DNA from: RGIG1959 sp045604545
Lineage (GTDB): Bacteria; Bacillota; Clostridia; Oscillospirales; Acutalibacteraceae
Length of the DNA stretch: 6,394 nt
Direction: 5' to 3'
Assembly (NCBI GenBank): GCA_045604545.1
Contig: JAZUOG010000056.1
Location: 1-6,394, forward strand
Under the pieces are notes generated by a model. That model made no database searches, was not told where the DNA came from, and was given only the letters and a program-made list of their open reading frames with translations. Of this stretch, positions 1 through 6,370 are shown one piece after another. The position numbers and the translations under genes were made by a program. Positions within the stretch are counted from its first letter, which is position 1. Every line of letters begins with the position of its first letter.

Positions 1-25
1 CCGCTCCGTTCGGAGCGGGGATTTT
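1..25 (+). terminator. Rho-independent terminator of an upstream gene (left part cut by window edge)
   Basis: CCGCTCC at 1-7 pairs with GGAGCGG at 12-18 around a GTTC loop, and a GGATTTTTG tail follows at 19-27. The two G and the A after the right arm suggest that the left arm continues upstream of the window as TCC. The T-run lies on the + side, so it ends transcription of a forward gene whose coding region is outside the window. It also isolates the mnmG operon from that gene. Confidence 0.8.
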
Positions 26-94
26 TGTTTGTGCAAAGCCACATGAAGTCGTGTTATCGCCGCATCGGCACGGCACACAGACCATGTCCTACGG

Positions 95-163
95 TGTCAT
101 TCCGAAGCGCAAGCGAGGAATCTTTCAAAGATTGCCACGTCGCTTCGCTCCTCGCGGGTGACA
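95..163. repeat. REP/MITE-like imperfect extragenic palindrome
   Basis: The element opens with TGTCATTCCG (95-104) and closes with CGGGTGACA (155-163), so its outermost TGTCA/TGACA pair is a perfect terminal inverted repeat. The core AATCTTT (119-125) and AAAGATT (127-133) is a perfect 7-bp palindrome around C126. Between them the arms are GC-rich and only partly complementary: GCGCAAGCGAGGAATC on the left, GATTGCCACGTCGCTTCGCTCC on the right, with about six extra bases on the right. From memory, TGTCATTCCGAGCGAAGCGAGG-like and GATTGCCACGTCGCTTCGCTCC-like arms occur as dispersed repeats in many bacterial genomes. No transposase is encoded, so any mobility would be in trans. I see no clear target-site duplication. 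It sits between the upstream terminator and the mnmG promoter and does not interrupt either. Confidence 0.75.
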
Positions 164-212
164 AGTTGAGAGCGAGTTGCACACATCTTCGGCGGTTTTT
201 TGCATTTTCCTC

Positions 213-241
213 TTGTGAACGGTAAAAAAACGGTGTATAAT
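213..241 (+). promoter_or_regulatory. Sigma-A-type promoter of the mnmG-rsmG-nadC operon
   Basis: TTGTGA at 213-218 (four of six matches to TTGACA) is followed after exactly 17 nt by a consensus TATAAT at 236-241. Transcription should begin near 248, giving a leader of about 42 nt before the mnmG start. The leader is AT-rich and holds the AGGAGGT ribosome binding site at 274-280. I see no attenuator hairpin or riboswitch in so short a leader. The promoter lies inside the open frame upstream of the mnmG ATG, which argues against an earlier mnmG start. Confidence 0.8.
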
Positions 242-289
242 AAGCTGAATATATATACTCTTAAAGAAAACAGAGGAGGTGAGCAGGGA

Positions 290-2161
290 ATGCGATTTTC
301 GGCAGGAGAAGCAGATGTCGCCGTCATCGGCGCGGGTCATGCCGGTATTGAATCGGCACTCGCCGCGGCACGACTGGGGTGCGACACGCTGATCTTCACC
401 ATCAATCTCGACTGCGTCGGCAATATGCCCTGCAACCCGTCCATCGGCGGCACGGCAAAGGGACATCTCGTCCGTGAGATCGACGCTCTCGGCGGCGAAA
501 TGGGCAAGGCGGCGGACGCCACCATGTTGCAATCCCGCATGCTCAACCGCGGCAAAGGCCCTGCAGTACATTCTCTGCGCGCACAGATCGACCGCCGCGC
601 CTATCAACAACACATGAAGCATGTGCTGGAAAAAGAGCCGCGCGTGTCGCTCTTACAGGGGGAGATCGTCTCCCTTGACCGCGAAGGGGACGACTGGGTG
701 CTGACCACCCGTCTTGAGGAGCAATACCGCGTCAAAGCGGTCATTCTCGCCACGGGCACCTTCCTCAAAGGCAAGATCTTCGTCGGTGACGTGTCCTATG
801 ACGGCGGCCCCGACGGCATGTTTGCGGCAAAAGGACTGGACGCTTCTCTCGAAGCCCTCGGCGTGCCGCTTCGCCGCTTCAAAACGGGAACGCCCGCCCG
901 CGTCCTGCGCTCCAGTATCGATTTTTCGACGCTTGAAGAACAACCGGGCGACGAGCCGGTGGTGCCGTTCTCGTTCGAGACCGATCCCGCCGACTGTGAA
1001 AACAAATGTATGTGCCACATCACGTGGACCAACGATAAAACCAAATCGGTCATTCTCGACAACCTGCACCGCTCACCGCTGTACGGCGGTAAGATCGAGG
1101 GTGTCGGCCCGCGCTACTGTCCCAGTATCGAGGACAAGATCGTGCGCTTCGCCGACAAGGAACGCCATCAGGTGTTCATCGAGCCGTGCGGCGAATTCAC
1201 CGAAGAAATGTATCTGCAGGGACTGTCCTCCTCCCTCCCCGTCGATGTTCAGCAAGCCTTTTTGCACACCATCGCGGGACTGGAAGCGGTAAAAGTGATG
1301 CGTCCCGCCTATGCGATCGAATACGACTGCTGTGACCCCTTGCAACTGGACAGCACACTGGAATTTTTGCACCTTTCGGGACTGTACGGTGCCGGACAGT
1401 TCAACGGCTCCTCGGGCTATGAAGAGGCGGCGGCACAGGGACTGGTCGCGGGTGCGAACGCCGCGCTGAAGATCAAGGGCAAAACGCCCCTGCGCCTCGA
1501 CCGCGCGAGCAGTTATATCGGCACGCTCATCGACGACCTCGTCACCAAGGGCTGTACCGACCCTTATCGCATGATGACCTCCCGCTCGGAATACCGCCTG
1601 ATTTTGCGACAGGACAACGCCGACGAGCGTCTCACTCCCATCGGACGCGACATCGGACTGGTGGACGACGAGCGCTATGCCCGTTTCACGGCACGACGCG
1701 AACAAAAGCAAGCGGAGCGCGAGCGTCTGGAAAAGACCGTGCTTCCTCCCTCCGAAGCGCTCAACACCCTTCTCGAGCAATGCGGCACCACCCCCGTGCA
1801 AACGGGTGTGCGCCTCATCGAACTGCTCAAGCGACCGCAGTTGTCTTACGACCTGCTCACCCCCATCGACACCAATCGCCCCGCGCTTGACCCGCTCGTC
1901 ATCGAGCAGGTGGAGGTCGAGCTGAAATACGAAGGCTATATCCGTCGTCAGCAATCGCTCATTGACGAGATGCGACGACTGGAAAACCGCCTGATCCCCG
2001 ACGATTTTGATTTTTACGCGGTGACGGGACTGCGCAAGGAAGCGCAGGAAAAGCTCACCCGCGTGCGCCCGCACAGCATCGGACAAGCGTCCCGCATCAG
2101 CGGCGTCAGCCCTGCGGACGTGTCGGTGCTCATTATGGCGACAGGAGGCGGTACCGAATGA
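290..2161 (+). CDS. mnmG: tRNA uridine-5-carboxymethylaminomethyl(34) synthesis enzyme MnmG (GidA)
   Basis: MnmG is the FAD-dependent partner of the GTPase MnmE; together they install the (carboxymethyl)aminomethyl group on wobble U34 of certain tRNAs in the cytoplasm. The 623-aa product has the usual family length. Visible landmarks are the N-terminal dinucleotide-binding loop GAGHAG (residues 14-19), CNPSIGG (48-54), GPRYCPSIEDK (273-283), the second FAD-contacting segment GLYGAGQFNGSSGYEEAAAQG-type (about 364-384), and the C-terminal signatures TSRSEYRL, YEGYIRRQ and ASRISGV. C48 and C277 correspond to the two conserved family cysteines. The frame is open back to a TTG at 200, but the ATG at 290 is preferred: AGGAGGT ends 9 nt before it, the promoter lies further upstream, and the protein then begins like known homologues. 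It is first in an operon and overlaps rsmG by 4 nt. mnmE is not in the window. Confidence 0.97.
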   Translation: MRFSAGEADVAVIGAGHAGIESALAAARLGCDTLIFTINLDCVGNMPCNPSIGGTAKGHLVREIDALGGEMGKAADATMLQSRMLNRGKGPAVHSLRAQIDRRAYQQHMKHVLEKEPRVSLLQGEIVSLDREGDDWVLTTRLEEQYRVKAVILATGTFLKGKIFVGDVSYDGGPDGMFAAKGLDASLEALGVPLRRFKTGTPARVLRSSIDFSTLEEQPGDEPVVPFSFETDPADCENKCMCHITWTNDKTKSVILDNLHRSPLYGGKIEGVGPRYCPSIEDKIVRFADKERHQVFIEPCGEFTEEMYLQGLSSSLPVDVQQAFLHTIAGLEAVKVMRPAYAIEYDCCDPLQLDSTLEFLHLSGLYGAGQFNGSSGYEEAAAQGLVAGANAALKIKGKTPLRLDRASSYIGTLIDDLVTKGCTDPYRMMTSRSEYRLILRQDNADERLTPIGRDIGLVDDERYARFTARREQKQAERERLEKTVLPPSEALNTLLEQCGTTPVQTGVRLIELLKRPQLSYDLLTPIDTNRPALDPLVIEQVEVELKYEGYIRRQQSLIDEMRRLENRLIPDDFDFYAVTGLRKEAQEKLTRVRPHSIGQASRISGVSPADVSVLIMATGGGTE

Positions 2162-2883
2162 TCGATCACGATCTGCTCAAAGCCTACGCCGCCGACATCG
2201 GCGTTTCGCTCACCGACGAGCAATGCGCGCGGTTTGACCGCTATGCCGCATTGCTGTGTGAGTGGAACGAAAAAATGAATTTAACGGGCATCACCGATCC
2301 TTACGGCATCGTGGTGCGCCACTTTGTCGATAGCCTGACGCTGTGCGCCCTGCTCCCCGAAGGCGCGACCCTCATCGACGTCGGCACGGGCGCGGGCTTT
2401 CCCGCCATTCCCGTCGCGATCGCGCGCCCCGATGTGACGGTGACGCTTCTTGACAGTCTCAAAAAACGCCTCACCTTCCTCGACACGGTGGTCGCGGAGC
2501 TGAAGCTGTCCGCCGTAACGGTGCACGCCCGCGCGGAAGACGGCGGTCACAAGGATGAGCTTCGCGAACGATTCGATGTCGCGACCGCACGCGCCGTCGC
2601 TTCTCTGCCCGTGCTGTGCGAATACTGCCTGCCGTTTGTGAAAACGGGCGGCAAGTTCGTGGCACTCAAAGGTCCCGACGCCGACAACGAGCTTGCCGAT
2701 GCCCGCCGCGCCGCCAAGGTGATCGGCGGCAGACTGCAGGAGTCGGTTGCGGCGCAGATCCCCGCCTGTCCCAAAGACGGCGAAGAGGTGTTCACCCGCC
2801 GTCTTGTGGTGTTTGACAAACCGAACGCTACGCCGAAGCGATTCCCGCGTCCCGCGGCAAAAATCGCCAAAGCCCCGCTATAA
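2158..2883 (+). CDS. rsmG: 16S rRNA (guanine(527)-N7)-methyltransferase RsmG (GidB)
   Basis: RsmG transfers a methyl group from S-adenosylmethionine to N7 of G527 (E. coli numbering) in 16S rRNA; loss of it gives low-level streptomycin resistance in several bacteria. The 241-aa length matches Firmicute homologues. Visible features are WNEKMNLTGI (36-45), HFVDSL (55-60), the SAM-binding motif DVGTGAGFPAIP (74-85), the acidic end of the next strand at LLDS (97-100), RAVA (145-148) and LKGP (170-173). The C-terminal tail PRPAAKIAKAPL keeps the family's PR...PL ends but lacks the usual Gly-x-Pro in between, a mild divergence. The start overlaps the mnmG stop as ATGA, with AGGAGG at 2143-2148, so translation is probably coupled. 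mnmG-rsmG adjacency is a classic conserved pair. Confidence 0.97.
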   Translation: MIDHDLLKAYAADIGVSLTDEQCARFDRYAALLCEWNEKMNLTGITDPYGIVVRHFVDSLTLCALLPEGATLIDVGTGAGFPAIPVAIARPDVTVTLLDSLKKRLTFLDTVVAELKLSAVTVHARAEDGGHKDELRERFDVATARAVASLPVLCEYCLPFVKTGGKFVALKGPDADNELADARRAAKVIGGRLQESVAAQIPACPKDGEEVFTRRLVVFDKPNATPKRFPRPAAKIAKAPL

Positions 2884-2903
2884 ATCAAAAGGAGTGTTTA
2901 ATC

Positions 2904-3743
2904 ATGATGCAACTGCCGATGTTTTATGTGGAAGATCTGATCCGTCGCGCTCTCGCGGAGGATATCTCCTATCTCGACACCACCACCGATTATATGATCC
3001 CCGAGGATGCGCGCAACACCGCCGTGCTGATTGCCAAAGCGGACGGCGTGCTGTGCGGTCTCGATGTGGCACTGCGTGTGTTTGAGATGCTGGATGACAC
3101 CTTCGAAGCAACCGTACATCTGACCGACGGCGCTGTCGTCAAAAAAGGTGATCTCATCGCGGAATACTCGGGCTATACCCGTGCCCTGCTCAAGGGCGAG
3201 CGCACCGCCCTCAATCTGCTGCAGCATATGTCGGGCATCGCGACCGCCACCGCCAAAGCCGTGGAGCTCGTCAAAGGCACCCGCGCCGCGGTGACCGACA
3301 CCCGCAAAACCCTGCCCGGTATGCGCGCTCTTCAAAAATACGCCGTCACGGTCGGCGGCGGCAAAAACCACCGCTTCAACCTCTCCGACGGCGCGATGCT
3401 CAAGGATAACCACATCGACGCCGCGGGCGGCATCACCCCCGCCGTCAAGGCTCTGCGCCAAAAGCTCGGTCACATGGTCAAGATGGAGGTCGAGACCCGC
3501 AACCTTGACGAGGTGAAGGAAGCGCTCGAGGCGGGCGCTGACATCATCATGCTCGACAATATGTCCTGCGAGGATATGGCAAAGGCCGTCGAACTGGTGA
3601 ACGGTCGCGCCCTGCTGGAAGCGAGCGGCGGCATCACAAGCGACACGATCCGCGCCGTTGCCGAAACGGGCGTGGATGTCATCTCCATCGGCGCTCTGAC
3701 CCACTCGGTCATCGCGATGGATATCTCGATGAAAATGCGATAA
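2904..3743 (+). CDS. nadC: Nicotinate-nucleotide pyrophosphorylase (quinolinate phosphoribosyltransferase) NadC
   Basis: NadC converts quinolinate and PRPP to nicotinate mononucleotide, CO2 and pyrophosphate, the step where de novo synthesis joins the common NAD pathway. The 279-aa product is of normal length. It has the N-terminal sandwich domain followed by the barrel signatures ERTALNLLQHMSG (99-111), TRKTLPGMRALQKYAV (133-148), GGGKNHRF (151-158) with LKDNHI (166-171), EVET (195-198), IIMLDN (214-219) and EASGGI (239-244). Basic substrate-binding residues expected for the family are present at R100, R134, K135, H156, R157 and K167. Start: AAAAGGAG (2887-2894) lies 9 nt before the ATG at 2904; a second in-frame ATG at 2907 is possible. 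It follows rsmG by 20 nt with no terminator between, so it is the last gene of the operon. nadA and nadB, often its neighbours, are not here. Confidence 0.96.
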   Translation: MMQLPMFYVEDLIRRALAEDISYLDTTTDYMIPEDARNTAVLIAKADGVLCGLDVALRVFEMLDDTFEATVHLTDGAVVKKGDLIAEYSGYTRALLKGERTALNLLQHMSGIATATAKAVELVKGTRAAVTDTRKTLPGMRALQKYAVTVGGGKNHRFNLSDGAMLKDNHIDAAGGITPAVKALRQKLGHMVKMEVETRNLDEVKEALEAGADIIMLDNMSCEDMAKAVELVNGRALLEASGGITSDTIRAVAETGVDVISIGALTHSVIAMDISMKMR

Positions 3744-3749
3744 TACGAC

Positions 3750-3786
3750 AAAAGCGGGACGCACACATCGTGCATCCCGCTTTTTT
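3750..3786. terminator. Bidirectional Rho-independent terminator between convergent units
   Basis: AAAAGCGGGA (3750-3759) pairs with TCCCGCTTTT (3775-3784), and GCAC (3761-3764) pairs with GTGC (3770-3773), with one C/A mismatch between the two stems and a 5-nt ACATC loop. On the + strand a run of six T (3781-3786) follows, with more T to 3794, which ends nadC transcription 6 nt past its stop. On the - strand the AAAA becomes TTTT and can end the 134-codon reverse gene, whose stop is only 6 nt from the right end of the hairpin region. Confidence 0.9.
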
Positions 3787-3792
3787 GATTTT

Positions 3793-4197
3793 TTACGGTG
3801 CGGTATAATCCATTGTTAAATACGGGTCCCATTTGACAAAGCTCATTGCCACATCGCCGCGCATAAACGCTTCGAGCGCCCGCTCGATCAGCGCCGTGTT
3901 ATCGAGGCTCACAAACAACCCAAGCGACACATCGGGGGCGTCGGCGCGCGTGAGTCCGATCAGATACTCATCGCTCATTTTCACCTCTCGTGACACATCA
4001 AAATGGTTGCCGAGTGCGTCCTCAAAATACAGCGCGAAGTCTTCCGTTTTGGCAAGTCCCTGCGCCAAAAGCTGCTTTGCTTGCTGTTCGTCTGCAACAC
4101 GAAGCTTCTGCTTTCTGTCGGCGGCATCTACGATCGTCAGCTTGACCGACGGATCCTCCGTGCCGAACGCCCGTCGCAAAGTATCCATCAATCCCAT
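3793..4197 (-). CDS. Hypothetical protein, 134 aa, unknown family
   Basis: I do not recognise this protein. It begins MGLMDTLRRAFG, a short amphipathic helix of the kind often found at the start of small soluble or peripherally membrane-bound proteins. A mixed segment follows: a strand VKLTIVD (18-24), a charged helix, FALYFEDALGNHFDVS, then the helix ALIERALEAFMRGD and a tail WDPYLTMDYTAP. There is no signal peptide, membrane span or cysteine. The frame is open further upstream to 4296, but the ATG at 4197 is chosen because AAAGGGG (4205-4211) lies 7 nt before it, while the extension would run through the pduL stop and the terminator hairpin. Composition resembles that of its neighbours. It is read in the same direction as pduL, separated from it by a terminator, and no promoter fits between hairpin and start, so expression probably comes by read-through. 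Confidence 0.8.
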   Translation of the reverse strand: MGLMDTLRRAFGTEDPSVKLTIVDAADRKQKLRVADEQQAKQLLAQGLAKTEDFALYFEDALGNHFDVSREVKMSDEYLIGLTRADAPDVSLGLFVSLDNTALIERALEAFMRGDVAMSFVKWDPYLTMDYTAP

Positions 4198-4216
4198 GAT
4201 CCTTCCCCTTTCATTG

Positions 4217-4250
4217 AAAAAGCGGCAGTATCTTCCGATACTGCCGCTTT
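4217..4250 (-). terminator. Internal terminator after pduL, just before the downstream gene
   Basis: AAAGCGGCAGTATC (4219-4232) and GATACTGCCGCTTT (4237-4250) form a perfect 14-bp stem. Read on the - strand, the loop is GGAA, and five T (4221-4217) end the structure, so it faces pduL transcription and begins 6 nt past the pduL stop. The ribosome binding site of the next reverse gene (4205-4211) starts only about 5 nt after the T-run. It therefore acts either as a partial terminator setting the ratio of the two products, or as a stabilising 3' hairpin. Confidence 0.88.
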
Positions 4251-4256
4251 CGGCAA

Positions 4257-4832
4257 TTATTTCACAACCGTGCCCATGGTGCCGGGAGCCACGCAAGCGG
4301 CGTTGGACTCATCGGTGTCGATGTGCATGGCGAGCGCATAGCTCGGGCTGACGCGCACGACGACCTCGCCGAACACCAGACCGCGACCGTTGTCGTCGAT
4401 CTTGACGCTGACGATGTCCTTGTCCTTGACATCGAACACTTCCGCGTCGGCGGGGGTCATATGAATGTGGCGCTTCGCGGCGATAACGCCTTCGGCGATC
4501 TCGACTTCGCCTTTGGGGCCGACGATCTTGCAAGCGCCGGAGCCCGCGATGTCGCCGGACTCGCGAATGGGAGCGGCAACGCCGATGGAGCGCGCATCGG
4601 TCAGCGACAGCTCAACCTGCGTGTCGGGACGGACAGGGCCGAGAATGGACACACCGGGGAGCGTCTTCTTGGGGCCGACAATGTCAACGCGCTCTTCGCA
4701 GGCGAATTGACCGGGCTGAGACAGGTCCTTTTTCGGGGTCAGCTGATAGCCTTCACCGAAGAGGATCTCGAGGTCCTTCTGGCTGACGTGAATGTGACGG
4801 GCGGAGGTTTCCACCAACACTTTATGGGACAT
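4257..4832 (-). CDS. pduL: PduL-type phosphate acyltransferase (phosphotransacetylase)
   Basis: PduL-family enzymes interconvert acyl-CoA plus phosphate with acyl-phosphate plus CoA. They are zinc enzymes unrelated to the classical Pta. The 191-aa product carries two copies of the zinc-site signature RHIH (residues 12-15 and 121-124), LTPKKDLSQPGQF (about 31-43), the LGPVRPDTQVELS strand, RESGDIAGSG (90-99) and the terminal MHIDTDESNAA (169-179). It starts directly at MSHKVLVETSARHIH, without the N-terminal encapsulation peptide of microcompartment versions, so I infer a cytosolic housekeeping role, probably acetyl-CoA to acetyl-phosphate, paired with an acetate kinase encoded elsewhere. The start at 4832 is supported by AAAGGAG (4842-4848) 9 nt upstream; the open frame to 4901 overlaps the promoter. 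Transcribed alone or with the small downstream gene. Confidence 0.93.
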   Translation of the reverse strand: MSHKVLVETSARHIHVSQKDLEILFGEGYQLTPKKDLSQPGQFACEERVDIVGPKKTLPGVSILGPVRPDTQVELSLTDARSIGVAAPIRESGDIAGSGACKIVGPKGEVEIAEGVIAAKRHIHMTPADAEVFDVKDKDIVSVKIDDNGRGLVFGEVVVRVSPSYALAMHIDTDESNAACVAPGTMGTVVK

Positions 4833-4872
4833 AACACACAACTCCTTTGAGAGGTAATTTTTAGCTATTCCT

Positions 4873-4901
4873 ATTGTACGCCATTTCCGCGCCGTTTGCA
4901 A
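4873..4901 (-). promoter_or_regulatory. Sigma-A-type promoter of pduL
   Basis: Read on the - strand, TTGCAA (4901-4896) is followed after 17 nt by TACAAT (4878-4873). Transcription should start near 4866, giving a leader of about 34 nt before the pduL ATG. It runs divergently from the promoter at 4970-4998; the two -35 boxes are about 70 bp apart. Confidence 0.8.
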
Positions 4902-4921
4902 GAGGGTTTCTTCACTTTTCG

Positions 4922-4935
4922 ACGGGATTTCCCGT
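4922..4935. repeat. Short perfect inverted repeat between divergent promoters
   Basis: ACGGGATTTCCCGT is a 6-bp perfect inverted repeat around a TT centre. It is followed at 4937-4949 by a second small dyad, TTCGC-TTC-GCGAA. Both lie between the -35 boxes of the divergent promoters. They could be an operator for a dimeric regulator or simply chance in GC-rich DNA; nothing in the window decides between these. Confidence 0.3.
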
Positions 4936-4969
4936 TTTCGCTTCGCGAACTCCCCGCCGCCCGCCGTTG

Positions 4970-4998
4970 TTGCATTTCGTCGTATTCTGTGCTATACT
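4970..4998 (+). promoter_or_regulatory. Sigma-A-type promoter with extended -10 for the membrane protein gene
   Basis: TTGCAT (4970-4975), a 17-nt spacer and TATACT (4993-4998) form a good promoter. TGC at 4990-4992 immediately before the -10 box gives the extended TGn element. Transcription should begin near 5005, giving a leader of about 30 nt containing AAAGGAG (5019-5025), which lies 9 nt before the ATG at 5035. Confidence 0.82.
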
Positions 4999-5034
4999 CG
5001 ACCATGAGAAGAAAATACAAAGGAGACTCTGTTT

Positions 5035-6369
5035 ATGAAATCCCTGCTTGCCAAATACGGCCCCATGATGGTGTCGCCTCTCAAGCGTTTTTTGCTGGGC
5101 CTTGCCATGTTCTGCATCGGCGGCTGTACCATTTACATTCCGTTTGTGAATATCCTCGGCGTGCTGTTCGCGGCACTCGGTGCCGTCATCGGGCTGTCGT
5201 TCCACACCCAAACGCGGGATTACTATGTCACCACCGTCCGCGTTCCCACCGAGGACGGCGACGTTCCCTGCGTCATCATCAAACAGCAGTACTATGCCTT
5301 TATTCCGCTGCTGCATTTCATCTCCCCGTTTTATTACAAATCCTTCCACACCGCGTATCATCTCATCAACAACGCCGACGGTCGTAAGCTGGACGAAGGC
5401 TCCGTCACCACGGGGTATCTTCTGAAAACCAACCTGCAGATCGCCGAAGAGATCACCGAGGCGCAGATGACCGCACTGATCGCCGATCCCGCATCGCTCA
5501 CCGCCAAGCTGCAAGAGGATCTGCGCACGGCAAAGACCGCCGTGACCGCCGCGATTGCCCCGTTCGTGGAAAACGAGGTATTGGAGGAGATCTACAGCGA
5601 CAACCATGTGGCGATGTACAAAACCGTAACCGGTGAGCACGTGCTTTGTCACTTCACCAAGCCGACCGACACCCCGGTCATGATGCTGTTCAACCCCAAA
5701 AAGATCGACGTTGCCAAAGACAGTGCCGAAATGTTCGCCCTCTATGCTCTCACGACCAAATACCTTGACAATCTGTTTTTGGCGAACGATCGCACTCTTG
5801 AGGCGCTGATCAACAGCGGCCTCAGCGCCGACGAAACCATCAACGAAGAAGCCGCCCGCCGTGTTGAAGAAAGCAAAACCGAGCTCACAAGAGAGACCAT
5901 CAAAGCCGGTGCCATGAACAAGTATTACAAAACGAAACGCATCTGGGGCTTTGTTCAGTGGTTTCTGGCACTCGGCTGTGCGGAGCTTGCCATCGCCGGC
6001 ATCGTCACACTGCTCATTCCGCTCACCGTCATCTTCCTGCCGCTCGGCGGCTATTTCATCTGGCGCGGAATCCTCAACGTGAAAAACGCCAAGCTCAACA
6101 AACAGCGACTGGACAGCGGCGAATACCGCATTGTCAAAACCGTGTGTACCGACGTGACCCGACAGGAAAACGACGACGGCCCCGATGCCTACACCACCAC
6201 CCTGCTGACGGGCGAGACCTATACGACCTACTGCTCGATCGGCGACAAAGGCGACGTCTTCTATCTCGTCTATTTGGAAGGCTATCCCGGCGCCATCTCC
6301 TACTTCAGCGGCAACACCTATCGCCTTGCCGCAGACATCGTTCCCGAGGACCGCACCGCGATCGGATAA
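5035..6369 (+). CDS. Membrane protein of unknown function, 444 aa, hydrophobic pairs at both ends of a large soluble domain
   Basis: I do not recognise the family. Two adjacent hydrophobic stretches lie near the N terminus (about 19-34 and 38-56) and two more near the C-terminal third (about 304-321 and 322-343), suggesting four membrane spans as two hairpins. The 240-residue region between them has a moderately hydrophobic patch (86-100, YYAFIPLLHFISPFY) and a charged helical part (about 265-300). The C-terminal 100 residues look strand-rich, with EYRIVKTV and GDVFYLVYLEGYPGAISYF, ending in a polar tail. Basic residues before the first span (KSLLAKYG, PLKR) favour a cytoplasmic N terminus, which would also put the central domain and C terminus in the cytoplasm. 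There is no signal-peptidase site or known catalytic motif. The start is fixed by AAAGGAG 9 nt upstream. It has its own promoter and, apparently, its own terminator, so it is probably monocistronic. Divergent from pduL, with no evident functional link. Confidence 0.88.
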   Translation: MKSLLAKYGPMMVSPLKRFLLGLAMFCIGGCTIYIPFVNILGVLFAALGAVIGLSFHTQTRDYYVTTVRVPTEDGDVPCVIIKQQYYAFIPLLHFISPFYYKSFHTAYHLINNADGRKLDEGSVTTGYLLKTNLQIAEEITEAQMTALIADPASLTAKLQEDLRTAKTAVTAAIAPFVENEVLEEIYSDNHVAMYKTVTGEHVLCHFTKPTDTPVMMLFNPKKIDVAKDSAEMFALYALTTKYLDNLFLANDRTLEALINSGLSADETINEEAARRVEESKTELTRETIKAGAMNKYYKTKRIWGFVQWFLALGCAELAIAGIVTLLIPLTVIFLPLGGYFIWRGILNVKNAKLNKQRLDSGEYRIVKTVCTDVTRQENDDGPDAYTTTLLTGETYTTYCSIGDKGDVFYLVYLEGYPGAISYFSGNTYRLAADIVPEDRTAIG

Positions 6370-6370
6370 G

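Noticed and set aside
26..94. Possible small gene or RNA between the first terminator and the palindrome.
   Set aside because: No ribosome binding site, promoter or convincing fold is visible; the open frame at 25-225 runs straight through the repeat and the promoter.
164..206. Possible extra terminator ending in CGGCGGTTTTTTGC.
   Set aside because: There is a T-run, but no stem of useful length can be paired directly before it, and no gene precedes it after the terminator at 1-25.
200..289. Upstream extension of mnmG to a TTG at 200 (30 extra residues).
   Set aside because: The extension overlaps the promoter at 213-241, has no ribosome binding site, and its residues do not resemble the MnmG N terminus.
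1073..2086. Long reverse-strand open frame of 337 codons inside mnmG.
   Set aside because: It is a by-product of GC-rich codon use in mnmG, which is unmistakable on the other strand; no start signal supports it.
2898..3764. Reverse-strand open frame of 288 codons covering nadC.
   Set aside because: It is antisense to a fully conserved nadC, and its 5' end lies inside the terminator hairpin.
4323..4850. Forward open frame of 175 codons opposite pduL.
   Set aside because: It is a mirror of pduL coding bias; the pduL motifs, ribosome binding site and promoter are all on the reverse strand.
5004..5387. Forward start ATGAGAAGAAAATAC at 5004 in another frame.
   Set aside because: It coincides with the expected transcription start, so it has no leader or ribosome binding site, and its frame gives low-complexity Arg/His-rich sequence.
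4912..5652. Reverse-strand open frame of 246 codons across the start of the membrane protein gene.
   Set aside because: It runs through the forward promoter and has no ribosome binding site; composition is that of an antisense shadow.
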